A DNA stretch of 8,607 bases from DATDRS01 sp035291605. GTDB lineage: Bacteria > Chloroflexota > Anaerolineae > Anaerolineales > UBA6663. A model generated the notes under the pieces. That model did no database searches. It saw only the letters and a list, made by a program, of their open reading frames with translations, and had not been told where the DNA came from. Position 1 is the first letter of the stretch. Each line of letters opens with the position of its first letter. The stretch spans positions 1 through 8,607 of the forward strand of contig DATDRS010000205.1 in NCBI GenBank assembly GCA_035291605.1, read 5' to 3'. Shown here in pieces: positions 1-6,021 of this stretch. The position numbers and the translations under genes are program-made.

Positions 1-831
1 GAGGACGCGGCGGGCCTGCGCGGCGCGGCCCGGAAAGTGCGGCGTGTGCGCCGGGTCGTGATAGGTGAGCGAAAGGTCCGTCCGGCGGAAAGCCAGCCGC
101 CCGGCCTCCACGCCCTCGACCAGCAACGCCATCAACTCGACTAGCTCGACGCCGTCCGGAAGGTGCAGGCCCAGTTCGGACAGCGCGTCGGAGAATGCGC
201 GGCGGTCTTCGGGCGTGAGGACGATCAGGCGCGCGCAACGGGAGGCGACGATCTCCTGGAGCGCGGCCTTCGCCAGCGTGAGCGCCGTTTCTCGCAGCCC
301 GAGCGCGAACGGCAGGTACACGGAGGATAGGCCGGCGGCGACCGGCACGTGCGCGATCCCTAGCGCGTCCAGCAGCTTCCGCGCCGCTGCGAGCGTCTGC
401 GGGCGCAGGTGCTGCGCCGCCGCGCCGGCGAAGAGCGCAGCGGGCGCTGTCCCAGTGGAGGCGACTGGCTCCACATCCCGGTACGGGTTGCCCCACTGGC
501 GCAGGCGAGCATCGAGTTCCGCGACGGCTCGCGGCGCGGCCCCCGCCGCGAAGACGGCTGCGCGGGCGGCGGCGATGGCGGAGGGCAATGGCATCTCGGT
601 CACACAGTTGGACAGGCACAGCCCACACTGGGCGCACTGATACAGCGTGTCTACCGCCTCGGCGTCCCACTTCATCTGCCCGCGATCCACGGAGGCGATG
701 AGCAAAGCCCAACCATGCGGCGTGGTGGCCTCGCGCTTCGTCGTCCGCCCCACCGGGCAGACGTGGCGGCACATCAGGCAGAAACGGCAGAGGTTATAGG
801 TGGGAGCGTGATCGGCAAGATTTACGTGCAT
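1..831 (-). CDS. Fe-S oxidoreductase, GlcF/GlpC-like, partial at C-terminus
   Basis: Start of an electron-transfer iron-sulfur protein; 277 open codons run off the left edge. Two ferredoxin-type motifs, each CX2CX2CX3C, lie at C15/C18/C21/C25 (followed by Pro) and C66/C69/C72/C76, so two [4Fe-4S] clusters are expected. From about residue 130 the chain follows the outline of a CCG (cysteine-rich, heterodisulfide-reductase type) domain, including a YHDP-A-H stretch at 257-262 where the family has DPCH. The expected CCG cysteines are missing in this repeat: A137, G167-S170, T206-R210 and A261 occupy the usual places, and C199 is the only cysteine after C76. A second CCG repeat, if present, lies outside the window. 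The ATG at 831 has no clear Shine-Dalgarno site and lies inside the 3' end of the upstream small ORF, suggesting coupling. It probably takes electrons from the FAD oxidase encoded upstream (1017-2450), as GlcF does from GlcD. Family assignment is firm; the physiological partner is inferred. Confidence 0.85.
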   Translation of the reverse strand, partial: MHVNLADHAPTYNLCRFCLMCRHVCPVGRTTKREATTPHGWALLIASVDRGQMKWDAEAVDTLYQCAQCGLCLSNCVTEMPLPSAIAAARAAVFAAGAAPRAVAELDARLRQWGNPYRDVEPVASTGTAPAALFAGAAAQHLRPQTLAAARKLLDALGIAHVPVAAGLSSVYLPFALGLRETALTLAKAALQEIVASRCARLIVLTPEDRRAFSDALSELGLHLPDGVELVELMALLVEGVEAGRLAFRRTDLSLTYHDPAHTPHFPGRAAQARRVL

Positions 832-994
832 TGCTGAAACGTGTGAAAAAGGTGGGGTGATACACGTCGGCGTCCAGCGTCCGGTAAGTGATCCAGTCGT
901 ACGACGGCACGAGGTCTCGGACCACGCGCCACCCCATCAGGCCAATGGCCCCGCCCACGAAGACAACGATCACGACGAGCGCATACCGTCTCAT
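794..994 (-). CDS. Probable small single-helix membrane protein (66 aa)
   Basis: This reading frame fills the gap between the FAD oxidase stop and the Fe-S protein start. The ATG at 994 gives 66 residues; an in-frame TTG at 1006 would add four. Residues about 4-24 form one clear hydrophobic helix after an N-terminal Met-Arg-Arg, followed by a polar, aromatic-rich stretch (PSYDWITYR) and a short basic tail. The last 38 bases overlap the start of the Fe-S gene in another frame, so the basic tail may be only loosely constrained. Positive evidence is the helix, the position in the operon and the absence of any other explanation for this gap. Against it are the lack of a strong ribosome site and of any recognised family. 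A membrane anchor or accessory for the FAD/Fe-S pair is a possible role, but this is inference from position only. Confidence 0.5.
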   Translation of the reverse strand: MRRYALVVIVVFVGGAIGLMGWRVVRDLVPSYDWITYRTLDADVYHPTFFTRFSNARKSCRSRSHL

Positions 995-1016
995 TGGCTT
1001 ACCCAAGCTCAGTCGT

Positions 1017-2450
1017 TCACACGCCGAAGCCCAGCTTTCCGGGATTCATGATGCCGCGCGGGTCGAGGGTGTGCTTGATCGCCTCCAGCGTCGGCCAGGC
1101 CGCGCCGTATTGTTCGCGCATCAGCCGTCCAAGTTTCAGGCCGATGCCGTGATGCTCGTTCAGCATCGCGCCGTGCGCGAGCGAGGTGCGCGCCGCGACC
1201 GTCCAGATGCGGTTGTGCAGGCGCAGCGCCTCATGCGCGTCCTGCGGCGGCTCCTCAATGATAAAGCGGTCGTACACCATCACGCCCCACGGGAACCAGT
1301 GCGAGAAGTGCGCGATGTAGCGCGTCTGCCACTCGGCAAAGCCTGCCTCAATCGCCGCCTTCTTCGCGTAATAAAGTTTCTCGATGTTCGTGAACGTGCA
1401 GACCGTTTCGATGGTGCCGTACATCTTGGGGAGAGAGAGGCCCAGCGGCGGGTAATAGAAATCGTAACGGTGTTCCCACCAGTGCTCGCCGGACTCGCGC
1501 CCGAGGTCGCGCGCGCCCAACTCGGCGCAGATGGCCATCGCCCGCTTCTCCTGCGCCGAGGCGATTTCCGCAAAGCCGTCGAAGCCCAGCACCATGTACG
1601 CGCCCGGCAGGTCGAGGTTGAGCACGCGCTTGATGAGCGAGACGGTGGAGGCCGGGTCGTACAGGCGGATGACGGTGGGCTGCAGCCGCGCGGTCATGAT
1701 GCGCCGGCCGGCCTCGAGCGCCTTCGAGAGGTCGTCGAATAGCACGGCGCGGAACAGGCGCGTCTCTGGCAGATGCTCGATCTGCATCGTCGCCTCGGTG
1801 ATCACGCCCATCGTCCCCTCCGCCCCGACGAGGAATGGGAGCAGGCCGGGGCCGGAGGCGTGGCGCGGCACGGGCGGCGTGCGGATGATGGTCCCGTCCG
1901 GCATCACGGCCTCGATGGACAGCACCAGATCCTCGGCCTTGCCGTATTTCGTCGAGATCACGCCCGAGCCGCGCGCGGCGAGGTAGCCGCCGAGCGTCGC
2001 CGCGTTCGCCGAGGCCGGATAGTGCGGGAGCGTCAGCCCCTTTTCGTTCAGCGCCCATTCCAGCGGCGTGCCCACGATGCCGGCTTGCGCGGTGACGGTC
2101 AGCGACTGCTCGTCAATGGCGATAATCTTGTCGAGGCGTTTCACGTCGAGCACGATGCCGCCGTAGACCGGCGTGGCCCCGCCCTGCGTCCCCGATCCCC
2201 CGCCCCACGGGACGACCGGGATGCGGTAGACGTTGGCAATTTGCAGGACGCGCGAGATTTCCTCCGCCGAACCGGGATGGACGATGACATCCGGCGCAAC
2301 CGGCTCTTCCCCGCGGTCGAGCCACATCTGCGACATCCACGACCAGTCGGTCGAATACGCGAGCTTGTCGCTGTCGCGCGTCGAGACGTGCTCCTCGCCA
2401 ACCACATCCGCCAGCTCGCTCAGGATCATGTCGAAGTGAAAAGGGCGCAT
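1017..2450 (-). CDS. FAD-linked oxidase, GlcD / alkyl-DHAP-synthase-like (VAO fold)
   Basis: A 477-residue flavoprotein of the vanillyl-alcohol-oxidase superfamily, expected to oxidise a 2-hydroxy acid or related alcohol and pass electrons onward. The PP-loop for the FAD pyrophosphate is WGGGSGTQGG at 82-91. The FAD domain covers about 50-225 and includes RGSGVISTKYGKAEDLV (160-176) and VGAEGTMGVITEA (208-220). The C-terminal cap ends with NEHHGIG (431-437) and LDPRGIMNPGKLG (462-474). The His-His-Gly motif and the G-S-G...YG..EDL stretch recall alkyldihydroxyacetonephosphate synthase (AGPS), while C-termini ending in a LDP...NPGK motif are common in GlcD-type oxidases. Its start lies four bases after the stop of the TIM-barrel gene and has no clear ribosome site, so translational coupling is likely; Met8 (2429) is an alternative start. 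The Fe-S protein downstream makes a GlcD/GlcF-like pair the best reading. Family is secure, substrate unknown; ether-lipid synthesis is unlikely given the catabolic context. Confidence 0.93.
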   Translation of the reverse strand: MRPFHFDMILSELADVVGEEHVSTRDSDKLAYSTDWSWMSQMWLDRGEEPVAPDVIVHPGSAEEISRVLQIANVYRIPVVPWGGGSGTQGGATPVYGGIVLDVKRLDKIIAIDEQSLTVTAQAGIVGTPLEWALNEKGLTLPHYPASANAATLGGYLAARGSGVISTKYGKAEDLVLSIEAVMPDGTIIRTPPVPRHASGPGLLPFLVGAEGTMGVITEATMQIEHLPETRLFRAVLFDDLSKALEAGRRIMTARLQPTVIRLYDPASTVSLIKRVLNLDLPGAYMVLGFDGFAEIASAQEKRAMAICAELGARDLGRESGEHWWEHRYDFYYPPLGLSLPKMYGTIETVCTFTNIEKLYYAKKAAIEAGFAEWQTRYIAHFSHWFPWGVMVYDRFIIEEPPQDAHEALRLHNRIWTVAARTSLAHGAMLNEHHGIGLKLGRLMREQYGAAWPTLEAIKHTLDPRGIMNPGKLGFGV

Positions 2451-2454
2451 ATCG

Positions 2455-3285
2455 TTAGATTTTCAAGCTTTTGAACCGCTTCGCCTGCGCTTCAATCGCC
2501 GGTTCCACCGCCAGCCGCTCGATGCTGCTCGCGCCGAAGAAGCCGGCGATGCCGTGCGTGTGCTCGAAGATGTATTGCGCGTCCTCCGGCTCGGCAATCG
2601 GGCCGCCGTGGCAGAGGACGAGAATGTCGGGGTTGACGGCGACCGCCGCGTCGCGCATCGCCTGCACGCGGCGCGCGGACTCCTCGAGCGTCAGCGCGGT
2701 GGCCGCGCCGATGGCGCCTTTCGTCGTCAGCCCCATGTGCGGGACGAGCACGTCCGCCCCCGCCTCGGCCATCATCCGCGCCTCCTCGGGCGTGAACACG
2801 TAAGGGCAGGTGAGCAAATCCAGCGCGCGCGCCTGCCGGACCATCTCGACTTCCAGTCTGTAGCTCATGCCCGTCTCTTCGAGGTTCGCGCGGAACACAC
2901 CGTCGAAAAGCCCCACGGTCGGGAAGTTCTGCACTCCGTCGAAGCCTTTGGCCTTCACGTCGCGCAGGAAGACGGGCATGAGCCGGAACGGATCGGTGCC
3001 GCATATGCCCGCGAGCACTGGCGTGTCTTTGACCACCGGCAGCACCTCGCCTGCCATCTCCATCACAATTGCGTTGGCATCGCCGTACGGCAACAACCCG
3101 GCGAGGCTCCCCCGCCCCGCCATGCGGTAACGGCCCGAGTTGTAGATGATGATGATGTCCACCCCGCCCTTCTCGGAGAACCTGGCCGAGATGCCGGTTC
3201 CGGCCCCCGCGCCGATGATGGGCTTCCCGCTGGCGACCTGAGCGCGCAGGCGGCGGAGTGATTCTTCGCGAGGCATGAATGGCAT
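2455..3285 (-). CDS. PEP-hydrolase-family TIM-barrel protein (Tm-1 C-terminal domain type)
   Basis: A 276-residue protein of the family called phosphoenolpyruvate hydrolase / TIM-barrel signal transduction (Pfam PEP_hydrolase), related in fold to the PEP mutase / isocitrate lyase superfamily. Conserved stretches are IIGAGAGTGISA (23-34), IIYNSGRYRMAGRGSLAGLL (46-65), DANAIVMEMAGEVLPVV (69-85), GVQNFPTVGLFDG (117-129), NLEETGMSY (134-142), PHMGLTT (182-188) and LCHGGPI (224-230). This is the same domain as the C-terminal half of tomato Tm-1. The length matches a complete stand-alone barrel. The ATG at 3285 is preceded by AAAGGAG with a four-base spacer; Met4 is a less well placed alternative. 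The family name implies hydrolysis of a phosphonate or enol-phosphate-like substrate, but I know of no settled reaction for this subgroup. The gene for the other Tm-1 half lies upstream (3877-5082), separated by a membrane-protein gene. Confidence 0.93.
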   Translation of the reverse strand: MPFMPREESLRRLRAQVASGKPIIGAGAGTGISARFSEKGGVDIIIIYNSGRYRMAGRGSLAGLLPYGDANAIVMEMAGEVLPVVKDTPVLAGICGTDPFRLMPVFLRDVKAKGFDGVQNFPTVGLFDGVFRANLEETGMSYRLEVEMVRQARALDLLTCPYVFTPEEARMMAEAGADVLVPHMGLTTKGAIGAATALTLEESARRVQAMRDAAVAVNPDILVLCHGGPIAEPEDAQYIFEHTHGIAGFFGASSIERLAVEPAIEAQAKRFKSLKI

Positions 3286-3289
3286 GGTG

Positions 3290-3296
3290 CTCCTTT
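3290..3296 (-). promoter_or_regulatory. Ribosome binding site of the TIM-barrel gene
   Basis: AAAGGAG on the minus strand, four bases before the ATG at 3285. It supports this ATG over Met4, which would have a spacer of about 13 bases. Confidence 0.6.
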
Positions 3297-3299
3297 GCA

Positions 3300-3392
3300 G
3301 AGGGCGGCTAGCCTATCGCTATAGCGGATGGCTTATCGCGAACAGTCCTTGGCTGCACGCCATCGGCCATCCGTTCTGCGCTATCCGCCCTC
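3300..3392. repeat. Nested inverted repeat in the gap before the TIM-barrel gene
   Basis: The 95-base gap between the membrane-protein gene and the TIM-barrel gene is almost filled by an imperfect inverted repeat. The outer arms 3300-3312 and 3380-3392 match at 12 of 13 positions. Inner arms CGGATGGC (3325-3332) and GCCATCCG (3366-3373) match exactly but are offset by 6 bases. A separate 10-base perfect palindrome, CGCTATAGCG, lies at 3317-3326. The far arm contains the stop codon and last codons of the membrane-protein gene. No T-run follows, so it does not look like an ordinary intrinsic terminator. It may be a small mobile-type palindromic element, an mRNA-stability hairpin, or a partial attenuator within the operon. 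Confidence 0.6.
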
Positions 3393-3848
3393 AACCTCGT
3401 GTTTCTCGAATTCGCTGATAGAGAGGCTGGTGAGCTCCTCCCGGCGGCGCACGCCGCGCGGGACGATGTGACTCCACAAGATGAAGCCGAGCGTAGAGAC
3501 TAGCAGCAGGAGGAAACCGTATTTGTAGAGGATATGCAGCCACGGCTGGAACATGCCCACCACGCCAAGCACAATCCCGGCGATGAGCGCCGTCTCAATC
3601 GAGCGGTAGACAGAGCCGGGGACGTTGTGGTTGAGGAGGCTGGCCACGAACGCGATCACGGCGATGAAGGCCAGCACGATGGCGGCAAAGATGAGAATGA
3701 AGGGGATCGCGCTGAGAAGGACGTTGTCCCTGATCTGCTCCGGCGTCGCCAGCGACCGGATCACCGGCCCCGCCACGGCTCCCACAATCAACAACACCAC
3801 GATGGCGATGATCAGTCCCCACGGGACGCGAGGGCGCAGATTAGACAT
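3381..3848 (-). CDS. Four-helix membrane protein of unknown function (155 aa)
   Basis: I do not recognise this family. The 155-residue protein has four hydrophobic segments at about 11-30, 45-72, 84-101 and 109-128. A short polar loop with ATPEQIRDN (34-42) lies between helices 1 and 2, a loop with LLNHNVPGS (71-79) between 2 and 3, and an aromatic stretch QPWLHILYKYG (101-111) between 3 and 4. After a basic patch (RGVRRREE, 131-138) the protein ends in a soluble acidic tail (SEFEKHEVEGG) that is probably cytoplasmic. There is no signal peptide or known catalytic motif. The ATG at 3848 has AAGGAG six bases upstream. The gene sits 28 bases after the UPF0261 gene and before the TIM-barrel gene, exactly between the two Tm-1-type partners. 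Its position suggests co-expression with them; a membrane docking or transport role is speculation. Confidence 0.82.
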   Translation of the reverse strand: MSNLRPRVPWGLIIAIVVLLIVGAVAGPVIRSLATPEQIRDNVLLSAIPFILIFAAIVLAFIAVIAFVASLLNHNVPGSVYRSIETALIAGIVLGVVGMFQPWLHILYKYGFLLLLVSTLGFILWSHIVPRGVRRREELTSLSISEFEKHEVEGG

Positions 3849-3853
3849 ACTTG

Positions 3854-3859
3854 CTCCTT
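3854..3859 (-). promoter_or_regulatory. Ribosome binding site of the membrane-protein gene
   Basis: AAGGAG on the minus strand, five to six bases before the ATG at 3848. It lies in the short gap after the UPF0261 stop codon and confirms that the small membrane protein is a real, separately initiated gene. Confidence 0.65.
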
Positions 3860-3876
3860 GACCGAAATGTTTGTCT

Positions 3877-5082
3877 CTACTTCAGAAACTCCAGCAGTTT
3901 TTCGGCGACGGCGTCCGCGAACGGCTCGTCGTTGATGTTGTGATCCAGCTCGTGCACTGGGATGTCGGGCCGCCGGTGCCGCTTGATCGCGTCGAACAGG
4001 GCTTGATCAGCCTCCGGCCACCAGAACTCTTTGCCCGGCGCATCCAGCATGGACACGCCTTTGAGCGGCAGGAAGAAAGCCACCGGCCCGCTCGACTTGC
4101 TGGCTTTCTCCGCGAGGATGCGGCCCAGCTCGGCGTTCTCCTCCGGGGTCGTGCGCATCAACGTCACGTTGGGATTCCACTGGTAGAAGCGCCGCCCCTC
4201 GAACTGCGCCGGCACCGTCTCGCGCACCCAGAAATTGACCATGTCGAGACAGCCGGGCGCGATGACCTGCGGCACGCCCTTCTCCGCCGCCGCGTCGAGC
4301 CGCTCCGGCCCGGCGGTCAACACACCCCCCACCAGCTCGTCCGCCCATTCCGTGGTAGTGATGTCGGCCACCCCGTTGACATATCCCGCGCGGATCAGGT
4401 CTTCCATCGTCTGCCCGCCGGTTCCCACCGCGTGAAAGATCAGAACCTCGAAGCCGCGCTTCTCAAATGTCTCGCGGCATCGGGTCACGACCGGGGTGGT
4501 GTTGCCGAACATCGAGGCGGCGATGACGGGCCGGGACGCAATCTGCGGCGTGGAGGTCTCGACCATGCCGACCATCGCCCCGACGGCGTTGGCGTAAATG
4601 CGAGCGCTCACCCGATTCACCCCGGCCACGTCCACCACGGAGTGGATCATCACCACGTCCTTCGTGCCCACGTACGGCTTCACGTCGCCGGAGGCCAGTG
4701 TGCTCACCATCACTTTGGGCACACCCACCGGCAGCGCGCGCATGGCCGAGGTCCCAATGATTGTCCCCGCCGAGCCGCCCATGCCGAGCACGCCGTCAAT
4801 CTTACCTTCGTCGTAAAGGTCTTTGACCACTCTGGCAACGCCTCTGGTCATAACCTCCATCGCCGCGCCCCGGTCGGCCTGCGCGCGCAATGCGGCCAGA
4901 CTCGCGCCCCCGGCCTCGGCCACGCGCTCCGCCGGTATGTCCGGCTCAAACGTGGGCGCGCCCACCACGGCGGTGTTGACGACGAGCGCGCGATGCCCGC
5001 GCCGTTCAATCTCTGCTTTGACGAAGGCGAACTCCGGGCCTTTGGTATCGAGCGCGCCGATGACAGCGATGGTCTTGGGCAT
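3877..5082 (-). CDS. UPF0261 / Tm-1-like ATP-binding protein
   Basis: A 401-residue member of UPF0261, the family of the N-terminal half of tomato Tm-1. Motifs in order: GALDTKGPEF (9-18), the glycine-rich LGMGGSAGTIIG (99-110), VPKVMVSTLASGDVKPYVG (121-139), IHSVVDVAGVNRVS (146-159), FGNTTPVV (192-199), FHAVGTGGQTME (216-227), APGCLDMVNFW (275-285), NPNVTLMRT (303-311) and PLKGVSMLDAPG (339-350). The length is normal for a stand-alone member. The reading frame is open to 5334, but the extra residues lie over the epimerase gene and do not resemble the family, so the start MPKTIAVIGALDTKG at 5082 was chosen. It has no clear Shine-Dalgarno site; an ATG nine codons upstream (5109) is a possible alternative. 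The family is predicted to bind ATP and often sits beside sugar-metabolism genes; its reaction is not established as far as I know. The partner TIM-barrel gene is two genes downstream. Confidence 0.93.
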   Translation of the reverse strand: MPKTIAVIGALDTKGPEFAFVKAEIERRGHRALVVNTAVVGAPTFEPDIPAERVAEAGGASLAALRAQADRGAAMEVMTRGVARVVKDLYDEGKIDGVLGMGGSAGTIIGTSAMRALPVGVPKVMVSTLASGDVKPYVGTKDVVMIHSVVDVAGVNRVSARIYANAVGAMVGMVETSTPQIASRPVIAASMFGNTTPVVTRCRETFEKRGFEVLIFHAVGTGGQTMEDLIRAGYVNGVADITTTEWADELVGGVLTAGPERLDAAAEKGVPQVIAPGCLDMVNFWVRETVPAQFEGRRFYQWNPNVTLMRTTPEENAELGRILAEKASKSSGPVAFFLPLKGVSMLDAPGKEFWWPEADQALFDAIKRHRRPDIPVHELDHNINDEPFADAVAEKLLEFLK

Positions 5083-5115
5083 ATGGCCGCTTCGCGTGGC
5101 AGAAAGCATAGCGCG

Positions 5116-5150
5116 TATGGCGTATCGCAGAGACGCCATATGCGATACGC
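5116..5150. repeat. Two mutually exclusive hairpins in the epimerase-UPF0261 gap
   Basis: The gap between the epimerase stop and the UPF0261 start holds two perfect inverted repeats that share bases. Arms TATGGCGT (5116-5123) and ACGCCATA (5133-5140) form one hairpin with a 9-base loop. Arms GCGTATCGCA (5120-5129) and TGCGATACGC (5141-5150) form another with an 11-base loop. Their left arms overlap at 5120-5123, and the right arm of the first lies in the loop of the second, so both cannot form fully at once. There is no following T-run. The core at 5114-5128 matches 13 of 15 bases of 3325-3339 in the other gap repeat, suggesting one family of small palindromic elements. Confidence 0.65.
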
Positions 5151-5153
5151 GAA

Positions 5154-6002
5154 CTACGCCAGCAACTGCTTGAGAAACTTCAGTCCGTCCCGCGCCAGGT
5201 CGTCCTGCGTGGGGGCCAGCGAGCGCCAGATGGCCGCCGCGCGCGCGATGCTCTTCACTTTGGAGGTGAAGGACTCGATCACCACCGGGCCGTCGTACTT
5301 GATGTCTTTGAGCGCCTGCGCGACCTCGTTCCACGTGACATTCCCGGAGCCGGGCGCGCCGCGGTCGTTCTCGCAGGCGTGCACGTGGCGCAGCCGCTTG
5401 CCCGCCGCGCGGATCGCGTTCCCCAGCGACTTCTCTTCGATGTTCATGTGGAAGGTGTCCAGCATGACCTGGCAGTTGGGGTGATCCACGCGGTCAACGA
5501 CCTCGATAGCCTGCTCGGCGAGATTGATGAAGCTCGTCTCGAACCGGTTGAGCGGCTCGACGCACAGGATCACGCCGTAATCCCCGGCGTATCTGGCCAG
5601 CTCGCCCAGATTCTTCACCAGCACGTCGAGGTCGCGCGCGCGCGCGGCGGGTGTTTGCTGCCAGGTGCGGCCCACCGCCGCGTAGAGCGGGCCGACCAGA
5701 TTCGTGCCGCCGAGGGCGTGGGTCGCCTCGATGGCCTGTCGCAGGTAGGCCATCCCGTTTTTGCGGACCGCCTCGTCGGGGTGAATCAAATCGCGGTCGG
5801 GGCCCATCGCGGCGCAGGCGCTCACCCCCAGCTCGTGGCGGCGGATGATGTCCGCCCCGCGCTTGTGGTCGAGGTCGCCGATGCTCTCCAGCGGCGCTTC
5901 GATCCAGTCGAAGCCCATCTCCGCGACATGGGGCGCGAGCTTTTCCAGCTCCGCCGTGGTGAGCGGAGAAGTCCAGACCCACGTGTTGACGCCGAATCTC
6001 AT
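5154..6002 (-). CDS. Sugar epimerase, D-tagatose 3-epimerase family
   Basis: A 282-residue TIM-barrel sugar phosphate isomerase/epimerase closest to the D-tagatose/D-psicose 3-epimerases, which epimerise ketoses at C3 using a divalent metal. The four metal ligands fit E149 (in CVEPLNRFET), D182 (in MLDTFHMNIEE), H208 (in HVHACEND) and E243 (in VIESF). These are all offset by exactly three from the published ligands of the Pseudomonas cichorii enzyme (E152, D185, H211, E246, recalled). The further active-site residues E155, H185 and R214 keep the same offset. The N-terminus MRFGVNTWVW is typical for the family. The reading frame extends upstream to 6095, but the ATG at 6002 is preceded by an ideal AAGGAGG and starts the conserved strand, so it is preferred. 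The gene starts 19 bases after the second ATPase gene and is probably co-transcribed with it. Exact ketose substrate is unknown; a related keto-sugar isomerase is the alternative. Confidence 0.93.
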   Translation of the reverse strand: MRFGVNTWVWTSPLTTAELEKLAPHVAEMGFDWIEAPLESIGDLDHKRGADIIRRHELGVSACAAMGPDRDLIHPDEAVRKNGMAYLRQAIEATHALGGTNLVGPLYAAVGRTWQQTPAARARDLDVLVKNLGELARYAGDYGVILCVEPLNRFETSFINLAEQAIEVVDRVDHPNCQVMLDTFHMNIEEKSLGNAIRAAGKRLRHVHACENDRGAPGSGNVTWNEVAQALKDIKYDGPVVIESFTSKVKSIARAAAIWRSLAPTQDDLARDGLKFLKQLLA

Positions 6003-6008
6003 TGTCAG

Positions 6009-6015
6009 CCTCCTT
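6009..6015 (-). promoter_or_regulatory. Strong ribosome binding site that fixes the epimerase start
   Basis: AAGGAGG on the minus strand, six bases before the ATG at 6002. It decides against the longer reading frame beginning at 6095, which would also overlap the end of the ATPase gene. Confidence 0.8.
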
Positions 6016-6021
6016 GCGCCG

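Noticed and set aside
65..837. Plus-strand open frames at the left end
   Set aside because: The minus strand encodes an Fe-S protein with two complete CX2CX2CX3C motifs over the same bases; the plus-strand translations are Ser/Ala/Arg-rich and featureless.
3300..3392. Intrinsic terminator in the gap before the TIM-barrel gene
   Set aside because: No T-run follows the stem on the minus strand, and the stem is imperfect and offset.
5083..5334. N-terminal extension of the UPF0261 protein to 5334
   Set aside because: The added residues would be encoded over the epimerase gene and a hairpin repeat, and they do not resemble the family; conserved sequence begins at 5082.
3871..5484. A 537-codon plus-strand open frame opposite the UPF0261 and membrane-protein genes
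   Set aside because: It is His/Arg-rich with no family motifs and lies antisense to a gene with clear conserved motifs. Long antisense frames are common in GC-rich DNA.
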